Below are positions 48,178 through 54,790 of a stretch of DNA of 64,000 bases, piece by piece; the stretch's first letter is position 1, and each line of letters starts with the position of its first letter. The position numbers were made by a program, and so were the translations under genes. The DNA lies in NCBI RefSeq assembly GCF_010233585.1, contig NZ_CP045997.1:5089284-5153283 (forward strand), written 5' to 3'. The notes beneath the pieces were generated by a model that saw nothing but the letters and a program-made list of their open reading frames with translations, did not search any database and had not been told where the DNA came from. This DNA comes from Spirosoma endbachense. Lineage in GTDB: Bacteria; Bacteroidota; Bacteroidia; Cytophagales; Spirosomataceae.

Positions 48178-48210
48178 CAAAGATACAGTATCGTCAACCG
48201 TTACGCCAAC
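48178..48210 (-). promoter_or_regulatory. Putative aroA promoter giving a near-leaderless mRNA
   Basis: On the minus strand GTTG (plus 48207-48210), 21 bases, then TATCTTTG (plus 48178-48185) follow TTTG/TAnnTTTG, with an exact -7 box. Its last base is six positions before the aroA ATG, so transcription would start at or next to the start codon. Confidence 0.5.
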
Positions 48211-48310
48211 TTAAGTGTATAGGCAATCAGGTGCCTGAGGTAATTGAGGAGAAATGAGGCAATTACATGAACCTTTTCATTGCCCCAATTTTGCTTTACG
48301 TTTCAGTGCC

Positions 48311-48901
48311 TTAATACGTTCGCAAGACTTTCAGACGGTGGTTTCGGTTGATCTTTATGTGTGGATTACTTAGCCAGTGAAACAAAATACCACTCAGGAT
48401 AAAGGCCCCGGTAACAGGGAGCACATTGGCATTCAACTGCCTGTTGTTGACTACATCTGCGATCAGGTAAACGCCCCCGGCCAGTGGAAAAATAGTCCCG
48501 GCCGCCGTTACAAAAGGTATTCGTCGGTGTAGCATAATTTTTTGGACCTCATCGAACCGGAACGTTACGGGTTCATCGCGGTTCATGACTTCGTTGGCCA
48601 TCAGGATCGTGAAACTAGTATCCGTAACGGCATACAACTCTTCCCTGAATTTTTCGCCCCGCGCTTTAAAGTGAAGCTCATCTCCCTCAAAAAAACGATA
48701 CCGGCGAAAACCGCCGAGGGCATGATTTACATCCAGGGCAAGATACCTGGAGGGGCGTATCAGAGCGGAGTAAGCCGTTCCTTTCCGCTGAAGAAGTTGT
48801 TCGGTTGTGAGTGTGTCGGTTGGCTGAGCTACTGAAAAATGACTGAATAGTGCTGCCAAAAAAAAGAGTGAAATGGGGAGGAGGGAGCGACGTGACATCA
48901 T
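48311..48901 (-). CDS. Exported hypothetical protein with two C-terminal hydrophobic segments
   Basis: A 196-residue product with a signal peptide (LLPISLFFLAALFSHFSVAQ) and a beta-rich middle (YRFFEGDELHFKAR, YAVTDTSFTILMANEV). Two hydrophobic stretches follow near the end (FVTAAGTIFPLAGGVYLIADV and VTGAFILSGILFHWL, each cited by its edges at about residues 130-150 and 163-178). It is of a type seen widely in Bacteroidota without known function. It ends 138 bases upstream of aroA on the same strand. Confidence 0.8.
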   Translation of the reverse strand: MMSRRSLLPISLFFLAALFSHFSVAQPTDTLTTEQLLQRKGTAYSALIRPSRYLALDVNHALGGFRRYRFFEGDELHFKARGEKFREELYAVTDTSFTILMANEVMNRDEPVTFRFDEVQKIMLHRRIPFVTAAGTIFPLAGGVYLIADVVNNRQLNANVLPVTGAFILSGILFHWLSNPHIKINRNHRLKVLRTY

Positions 48902-48998
48902 GCGTACGTAAATGGCGTTGTTTGGTATAACGCAAAAGACGTGGATTTGGCTGAATTTTTAGCGAAGTTTAACCTGTTCGCTTCGTTAATTTGCACCC

Positions 48999-50066
48999 AT
49001 GATTACTGCGAACCAACTCCGTTCATTTACCGAACAAATCTTTATCGCTATCGGCTGTTCGGAAGCCGATGCCCGTTTAGCTACCGATGTATTGGTCAGT
49101 GCCGACCTGCGCGGTGTTGATTCTCATGGTGTTGCGCGTTTGCCGGGTTACGTTCGGCTTTATGATCTTGGCCGAATTAATCCGCAGCCCCACATTCGAA
49201 TCGTTCACGAGACACCATCTACTGCCGTGGTTGATGGCGATCGGGGACTTGGCCTGGTTGTTGGGCCGTGGGCGATGCAGGTTGCTATTGAAAAAGCGCG
49301 CATTGCCGGAACGGGCTGGGTGGCTGTTCGTAATTCCAACCATTTCGGTATTGCTGGCTACCACGCGCTGCTGGCGGCTGATCACGACATGATTGGACAG
49401 GCCATGACGCATGCCGCTCCACTGGTAGCGCCAACGTTTTCGCTGGATAAACTCCTGGGAACCAACCCAATTGCCGTGGCTATTCCGGCCGCAACAGAAC
49501 CTACTTTTCTGGCCGATTTTGCCTCAACGGCTGTTGCGTATGGGAAGCTGGAAATTCTGCAACGAAAAGGTCAGGATATTCCGCTGGGCTGGGCGCAGGA
49601 TGCCGCTGGGCAGACTACGACCGATGCCAATGCCATTCGAAACGGGGGAGCTTTACTGCCTTTAGGCACTGATCGCGAACACGGAAGCCATAAAGGTTAT
49701 GGCCTGGGTGCCATTGTCGATATTTTTTCGGGTGTCTTATCCGGTGCTAATTACGGGCCTTGGGTGCCACCTTTTGCTACGGCTGGTTTTATGCAGGCTA
49801 ACGAAGGAGTTGGACAGGGTACGGGCCATTTCTTCGGAGCAATGCGTATTGATGCGTTCCGTCCCGCTGACGAGTTTAAAACGCATATGGATACCTGGAT
49901 TCAACGATTCCGGCAGGCTAAAGCCATTGAAGGACACCGTGTTCTGATTCCTGGCGATCCGGAGCGTGAGATGGAGGCCGAGCGGCTCGTTCATGGCATT
50001 CCACTGGTGGAGCCGGTCGTAAAAAGTCTGGAAGAATTAGGAGAGCGCTTTGGCGTGAGCCTGTAA
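48999..50066 (+). CDS. Ldh family (malate/L-sulfolactate/ureidoglycolate-type) NAD(P)-dependent dehydrogenase
   Basis: A 355-residue enzyme of the YlbC/AllD/ComC family, a fold distinct from classical lactate dehydrogenase. Motifs: DLRGVDSHGVARLPGYV near residues 33-49 (Arg and His of the active site), VRNSNHFGIAGYHAL, and LGTNPIAVAIPA; late HKGYGLGAIVDIFSGVLSGA is typical. It oxidises a 2-hydroxy acid; which one is unknown. A TTAATTTG box (48986-48993), one mismatch from TAnnTTTG, ends six bases before the ATG. Confidence 0.92.
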   Translation: MITANQLRSFTEQIFIAIGCSEADARLATDVLVSADLRGVDSHGVARLPGYVRLYDLGRINPQPHIRIVHETPSTAVVDGDRGLGLVVGPWAMQVAIEKARIAGTGWVAVRNSNHFGIAGYHALLAADHDMIGQAMTHAAPLVAPTFSLDKLLGTNPIAVAIPAATEPTFLADFASTAVAYGKLEILQRKGQDIPLGWAQDAAGQTTTDANAIRNGGALLPLGTDREHGSHKGYGLGAIVDIFSGVLSGANYGPWVPPFATAGFMQANEGVGQGTGHFFGAMRIDAFRPADEFKTHMDTWIQRFRQAKAIEGHRVLIPGDPEREMEAERLVHGIPLVEPVVKSLEELGERFGVSL

Positions 50067-50082
50067 AATGAATGGCTGAGAA

Positions 50083-50685
50083 TTATTTCCCGAAAAAAAG
50101 ATCAAAGCCAATAGCTACCATTGCATATTTTGACGTTGCGGTTTGACTATCAACTGGCTTGCCATCAACGTCATAATTTTGATTGCCACTGTTGTATCGT
50201 TGCCAGATATAGTTCAGGCCAATGTTTAAAGCGACCGTATGATTAAGAAAATAAGCCAAACCTATGGATGGTGAAAAACTGGATGCGAACCCATTGGCAT
50301 CGGTATCCTGGCTTCCCGTCCTTGTTCGTTGATGAGTTCTTGAGTAACTATACTGTAAACCTGCATAAGGTTTTAGATTCGCATTGCCGAAGTAATAGCG
50401 GACATTGGGCGAAATGCCAATACCAGTATTATTGGAGTGATAGTCATAATACTTATGTGTCGCTAAACTCAGGGGAATTCCTGCTCCAATAGTGAGGTTC
50501 TTAGCGACAAAGTAGCCGGCATATGGTGAAAGGCTTCCCGAAAAAGAATAATATTCATTCTGGGTACTGTATTGGAAATTTCCCACCTGGGCACCGATCG
50601 TCCAGCGACCTTTTTCGGTTTGAGCCATTGTTGCTAGAGAGCTAAAAAAAAGTAGGAGAACGAGCCCAGAGGAGATTTTTTTCAT
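50083..50685 (-). CDS. Small outer-membrane beta-barrel protein
   Basis: A 200-residue product with a signal peptide (ISSGLVLLLFFSSLATMAQ) and alternating aromatic/small strands (WTIGAQVGNF, LSPYAGYFVAKNLTIGAG, VRYYFGNANLKPYAGLQYSY cited by its start at about residue 95), ending IGFDLFFGK. It fits an eight-stranded OmpA/OmpX-like porin-family barrel without a peptidoglycan-binding domain. Function unknown. It converges tightly with the Ldh gene (16-base gap) without an obvious hairpin. Confidence 0.85.
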   Translation of the reverse strand: MKKISSGLVLLLFFSSLATMAQTEKGRWTIGAQVGNFQYSTQNEYYSFSGSLSPYAGYFVAKNLTIGAGIPLSLATHKYYDYHSNNTGIGISPNVRYYFGNANLKPYAGLQYSYSRTHQRTRTGSQDTDANGFASSFSPSIGLAYFLNHTVALNIGLNYIWQRYNSGNQNYDVDGKPVDSQTATSKYAMVAIGFDLFFGK

Positions 50686-50765
50686 AACTAGTACCAGTAT
50701 TAATTTTCATGTAGAAAGTTATGGACTACTGGCAATTAGTTATAAGCCATTAAGGAAATTTAACA

Positions 50766-50797
50766 AGAAAGACCCGGCTGTATAGCCAGGTCTTTCT
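50766..50797. terminator. Hairpin terminator downstream of the PepSY-like lipoprotein gene
   Basis: AGAAAGACC (50766-50774) pairs with GGTCTTTCT (50789-50797), and GGCT/AGCC extends it after one mismatch. It lies 26 bases past the stop of the minus-strand lipoprotein gene. Confidence 0.6.
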
Positions 50798-50822
50798 GTG
50801 TTCGAGTAAACAAAAAGGGGTA

Positions 50823-51536
50823 CTATTTACCTGTTACTGCTTTCTTGAAGGTGCCATCCGACCCGAAGAGCAGCACGACATGCTTGCTGTCTGTGGTTTT
50901 GATCAGGACAACATAATCACTGCTTTTTTTCTCCTGAACAGCCTTCTCGATCGTTGCACCCGCAAAGTTGGTAGTAATGTATGTTGTGATGGCTGCGGGT
51001 AAGCTCGATACGGCAATGACCGTTACATCGGGTCCCCGCCCAGGACCGGCATGACGAACTGTATCGCCAGGGGCAGGGCGTGGATGGCGCGCAGAATCAC
51101 CGGGAGTTGGCTTAGGGTGATGAAGCGAATCAGGCTTGGGACGATGGAGCGAATCTGGTTTGGGGTGATGCGCAGAATCGCCCCGCATGGGTCCACCTTT
51201 TCCATCGAGTAGTTTCTCAAATGTCCCATCGGCTTTAAAAGCCAGCAATTTAATCGTGCTATTTACTGAAATAGCAACAACATAATTGCCTAATGGGCCT
51301 TTGGCGGCTTCTTTAATCGTAGCACCCGCATAGTTGGTATTGATGTACGTTGTAATGGCCGCTGGCAAGGTCGACGCATCGACAACTGTCAGGCTTTTAG
51401 GCCCACCGGTCGTTCCGGAGACAGAGGCCGACCGGGCCGAGGCATCGGCCGTCGTTGGGTCTACAGAATTACGGTTACAGGCGTTCAGGCTTAGCGCAAG
51501 GGCAGCCACGCAACTGAAAACAAGCAGTGTTTTCAT
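50823..51536 (-). CDS. Lipoprotein with two PepSY-like domains joined by an H/P-rich repeat linker
   Basis: The 237-residue product has a lipobox (ALSLNAC), so it should be lipid-anchored. Two homologous modules are clear: LPAAITTYINTNYAGATIKEA and LPAAITTYITTNFAGATIEKA (cited by edges; about residues 57-77 and 183-203), each followed by a YVV-I-x5 beta pattern and a DGTF-x-K strand. They resemble the small PepSY-like (DUF2874-type) domains of Bacteroidota. The linker (about 118-170) repeats HHPKPDSLH, HRPKPDSLH, HHPKPTPGD, GDSARHPRPAPGD. Histidine-rich linkers may bind metal ions; that is inference. Confidence 0.8.
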   Translation of the reverse strand: MKTLLVFSCVAALALSLNACNRNSVDPTTADASARSASVSGTTGGPKSLTVVDASTLPAAITTYINTNYAGATIKEAAKGPLGNYVVAISVNSTIKLLAFKADGTFEKLLDGKGGPMRGDSAHHPKPDSLHRPKPDSLHHPKPTPGDSARHPRPAPGDTVRHAGPGRGPDVTVIAVSSLPAAITTYITTNFAGATIEKAVQEKKSSDYVVLIKTTDSKHVVLLFGSDGTFKKAVTGK

Positions 51537-52062
51537 GGAAATTGTTGTTGGTTTTGTTTACTGGTTAGACTAGTGAACTAGCCTGAGCTTATCTCCTGCG
51601 CTAATTCTACTGCCGATACGCCCTAAGTAGATATACTGTTGCAAGACTCTTAAAAAATGTTAAAAAGTGCCCAAATGAAGCGATAAGGTGTGTAGAGATT
51701 AAAATGTACTGAGGGAAATACACTTATAAAATCACCTTGACCGAAATCCAGATCAGATGAAAGCCAAAGAAAATCAGGCACTTCGTATCTGTAGATAAAT
51801 ACATTTATGTTTTTCGTTTAAAGCAGTGCCAAGGTTTTGACCCAAGGCACCGCTTTAAACGAAAAACAGAACGTTATAAAATAGCGTATACTGTAGCCGC
51901 GAATTAGCGCCAATATGCGTATCCATTAATTCACAGGTGGACTGGAACTTATTTCCATACGGGTATTGGCTAATTCTGATCTTTCTTACGTTCGATTTGT
52001 ATAATAGTGAGCTAAACTGCATTTCTGTTTGGCCATTTAAATAAACGGCAATATATTGTTCC
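51537..52062. other. 526-base intergenic region with one strong inverted repeat
   Basis: No gene is supported. Bases 51808-51830 pair with 51846-51868 (23 positions, one mismatch) around a 15-base GC/T loop. No full promoter consensus was seen for the ATP-grasp gene; TCTGTTTG and TCGATTTG before it have one mismatch each. Confidence 0.45.
51808..51868. repeat. 23-bp inverted repeat upstream of the ATP-grasp gene
   Basis: TGTTTTTCGTTTAAAGC followed by AGTGCC pairs with GGCACC followed by GCTTTAAACGAAAAACA, with one A-C mismatch. The gene upstream and the gene downstream are divergent, so no known gene ends here; its function is unclear. Confidence 0.75.
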
Positions 52063-53568
52063 ATGAAACGAAAATCCACCGCGCAATCTCAATCGCAGAC
52101 GCTCAACGGAATGACCCAGTCGCAGGGTCAGCTCACAGCCAATTTTACCTTTGCCGACTATCAAACCGAAAATTTTTTCGATGAAATGTTCGACGGCGAG
52201 ACACAGGTTCGAGCAGGGTGTGCGCCTTTCCAGCAGCGGGTTGAGCAACTTACCCGCGAAGACATTATTGGCCGGCAACATGCCGCTGAGCGCGCCCTGA
52301 TGAGTATGGGTATTACCTTCAATGTTTATTCGGAAGGCGAAGGGACTGAGCGGATTATGCCTATTGATATTATTCCAAGGGTTATCGAATCGGCCGAATG
52401 GGATAACCTCGAAGCTGGTTTAATTCAACGGATTAAGGCGCTGAACATGTTTCTCGACGATGTTTATAATGAACAGCGTATTCTGAATGATGGCGTAGTT
52501 CCCCGCGACCTGATCGAATCCAGTAAATCATTTCTTCCGCCCTGTCTTGGCGTCAAACCACCGAAAGGAATCTGGTGCCATATTACCGGAACCGACCTTA
52601 TCCGGGGCGACGATGGCCAGTTTATGGTGCTGGAAGATAACCTCCGCTGTCCGTCGGGCGTATCGTATATGCTCGAAAATCGTGAACTCTCGAAGCAGAC
52701 ATTTCCTGAAGTACTGACTCAAACGGGTGTTCGACCCGTATCCGATTACCCGATGCGGTTGCTTCAGATGCTTCAGTTTATTGCCGATCGGCCGAATCCG
52801 ACGGTTGTTGTTCTGACGCCGGGTATTTACAATTCAGCTTATTTCGAGCATTCGTATTTGGCTCAGCAAATGGGCGTTGAATTGGTCGAAGCCCGTGATC
52901 TGGTCGTGTCGGGGGGCTATGTGAAGATGCGTACAACGAAGGGATTCCAGATTGTAGATGTCATTTATCGACGCATAGACGACACCTTCCTCGATCCTCA
53001 GGCTTTTAATCCGGATTCTATGATCGGGGTGCCGGGTATTTTTGAAGTATACAAAAAAGGACGCGTTGCCCTCGCCAATGCACCCGGAACGGGCGTTGCC
53101 GATGACAAAGTTATTTATGCCTACGTACCGCGAATTATTCAGTATTATTTAGGCGAAGAGGCTATTATTCCAAACGTCAGAACCTACATCTGTCGCGAGG
53201 AAGAAGACTGTCGGTATGTGCTGGAAAACATTGAGCAACTTGTTGTAAAAGAGGCTAATGAAGCGGGTGGCTACGGAATGCTGATTGGCCCTAAGGCCAC
53301 GCCCGAAGATCACGAATTATTCAGAAAGAAAATTCAGGAAAATCCACGGAACTACATCGCTCAGCCAACGATCTCGCTTTCGCGGGTGCCGTGTCTGGTC
53401 GGCGATCATGCCGAAGGGCGCCATGTTGACTTACGGCCTTACATTCTCTATGGCGATGGCGTTAATGTCATTCCAGGTGGACTAACACGGGTAGCTTTAC
53501 GCAAGGGATCGCTCGTGGTCAATTCGTCGCAAGGAGGAGGGGGCAAAGATACCTGGGTATTGTATTGA
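52063..53568 (+). CDS. Circularly permuted type 2 ATP-grasp protein
   Basis: A 501-residue protein of the DUF404/DUF407 group. Conserved stretches: FFDEMFDGETQVR, MGITFNVYSEGEGTERIMPIDIIPR (split around residue 85-108), LNMFLDDVYNEQRIL, VLEDNLRCPSGVSYMLENR, and C-terminal LRPYILYGDG and LRKGSLVVNSSQGGGGKDTWVL. Such enzymes probably make amide bonds to small molecules or peptides, with ATP; the substrate is not known. In many genomes it is followed by an alpha-E protein and a transglutaminase-like protease gene. Neither is here; a glycosyltransferase follows after an inverted repeat. Confidence 0.92.
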   Translation: MKRKSTAQSQSQTLNGMTQSQGQLTANFTFADYQTENFFDEMFDGETQVRAGCAPFQQRVEQLTREDIIGRQHAAERALMSMGITFNVYSEGEGTERIMPIDIIPRVIESAEWDNLEAGLIQRIKALNMFLDDVYNEQRILNDGVVPRDLIESSKSFLPPCLGVKPPKGIWCHITGTDLIRGDDGQFMVLEDNLRCPSGVSYMLENRELSKQTFPEVLTQTGVRPVSDYPMRLLQMLQFIADRPNPTVVVLTPGIYNSAYFEHSYLAQQMGVELVEARDLVVSGGYVKMRTTKGFQIVDVIYRRIDDTFLDPQAFNPDSMIGVPGIFEVYKKGRVALANAPGTGVADDKVIYAYVPRIIQYYLGEEAIIPNVRTYICREEEDCRYVLENIEQLVVKEANEAGGYGMLIGPKATPEDHELFRKKIQENPRNYIAQPTISLSRVPCLVGDHAEGRHVDLRPYILYGDGVNVIPGGLTRVALRKGSLVVNSSQGGGGKDTWVLY

Positions 53569-53586
53569 TTACCTGGTGGGTATTGT

Positions 53587-53651
53587 AAATGGAATTGGGT
53601 GACGGAGCTAATTTGTGCTAAACGAATTAACTCCGTCACCCAATTCCATTT
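53587..53651 (+). terminator. Hairpin after the ATP-grasp gene
   Basis: Bases 53587-53607 pair perfectly with 53631-53651, and TAATT/AATTA extends the stem past one mismatch. A T-run (CCATTTTTACT) follows on the plus strand. It overlaps the 5' extension of the glycosyltransferase frame, which argues that the extension is not translated. Confidence 0.85.
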
Positions 53652-53692
53652 TTACTAATACCTATCTTTATGCCCTGCTAATTCAATTTGTC

Positions 53693-54673
53693 TTGCTCGA
53701 TTTAAGCATAATCATCGTCAATTATAAAACGCCTAAGCTCATTCTGAACTGTCTGGCGTCAATACATACGTATACGGAAGGTATTGATTTTGAGGTTATT
53801 GTCGTCGATAACCAGTCGGGTGATGATAGTCAGGCTGTTATTCTGGCCCAGTACCCGACTGTTCGTTGGTTCGATATGGGCTATAATGCCGGTTTCGCGC
53901 GGGCCAATAATTATGGCATTAAGCAGGCAAAAGCCCGAAATGTACTATTGCTCAATTCCGACACCCTGCTGACTGATAACGTACTGGCCCGGTGCGTAGG
54001 CATATTGGATAAACAACCCGATGTGGCAGCCGTGAGTGTCCTACAGCGGGGGGGCGGTGGCCAGCTCCGACCTAATCTATACACAACTTTCGGGCAGATG
54101 CGCCGGGCATTTTATATTTTGCCCGCCGGAGCGTTTTTTCAAAATTGGCTCCACCGGCTTATTCCTGACCCACAGTATTCTGATCCAAATCAGGTAGAAT
54201 GGCTTTCAGGCGCATTTCTGATGACAAGACCATCGACAATTGCCCTGGCTGGCGGATTAGACGAAAGCTTTTTTATGTACGGCGAGGATGTTGAGTGGGG
54301 TTATCGGTTAGGGAAGCATGGGAGATTATTGTTACTTCGAGAGGCCAGTTTTATTCATCTTGAGTATGGCAGCAGTGACGATAATCAGCAGCATGTAGTA
54401 ACCCACATCAACCGATTTAAGCCACAAATACAGGTGTCGCAGTTGCTATGGGTTCGGAAGCAATATGGAGTTGGTGCTTATCTGGTCCTTATCCTGCATT
54501 ATCTGCTAATGATTCCCATTGTGTATGCCTGGAAAATAGCGGTGAACCTGCGCGACCGGCGACTTCCGTGGGCAGATTTGGAAAATCAACGGGCATTTAC
54601 GCAGCAAGTCGGTATATTTCTGCGATTTTTCTGGAAAACCCTGTTCAACCGGCCTGGGTTTTATAAAGTATAA
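53693..54673 (+). CDS. Glycosyltransferase family 2, rhamnosyltransferase-like
   Basis: A 326-residue GT-A enzyme. LSIIIVNYKTPKLILNCLAS opens the fold; then VVDNQSGDDS, ARANNYGIKQA, LLLNSDTLLTD and GGLDESFFMYGEDVEWGYRL; two C-terminal hydrophobic stretches follow (about 275-295 and the final part). It resembles WbbL/dTDP-rhamnosyl transferases of cell-wall or exopolysaccharide synthesis. No ATG fits the start: a GTG at 53615 would lie inside a terminator hairpin, so the TTG at 53693 just before LDLSIIIVNYK is chosen. The donor sugar is unknown. Confidence 0.85.
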   Translation: MLDLSIIIVNYKTPKLILNCLASIHTYTEGIDFEVIVVDNQSGDDSQAVILAQYPTVRWFDMGYNAGFARANNYGIKQAKARNVLLLNSDTLLTDNVLARCVGILDKQPDVAAVSVLQRGGGGQLRPNLYTTFGQMRRAFYILPAGAFFQNWLHRLIPDPQYSDPNQVEWLSGAFLMTRPSTIALAGGLDESFFMYGEDVEWGYRLGKHGRLLLLREASFIHLEYGSSDDNQQHVVTHINRFKPQIQVSQLLWVRKQYGVGAYLVLILHYLLMIPIVYAWKIAVNLRDRRLPWADLENQRAFTQQVGIFLRFFWKTLFNRPGFYKV

Positions 54674-54790
54674 TCAAAAGTCAGAATACGAACAAAATCT
54701 TGCCCGAAAGGTGAAAACAGGCAGTTTCTACCCCAACAGGAAATATACTTTTTGGGTCTGAATTCGTTGTAAGTGAAATGCGATAATTCT

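Noticed and set aside
47724..48257. 177-codon plus-strand frame opposite aroA
   Set aside because: Antisense shadow of aroA; composition follows the real gene.
51724..51804. Minus-strand 26-codon frame encoding a hydrophobic peptide (CLIFFGFHLIWISVKVIL at its end)
   Set aside because: Looks like a small membrane peptide, but has no ribosome-binding or promoter signal, and such short hydrophobic frames arise easily in AT-rich DNA.
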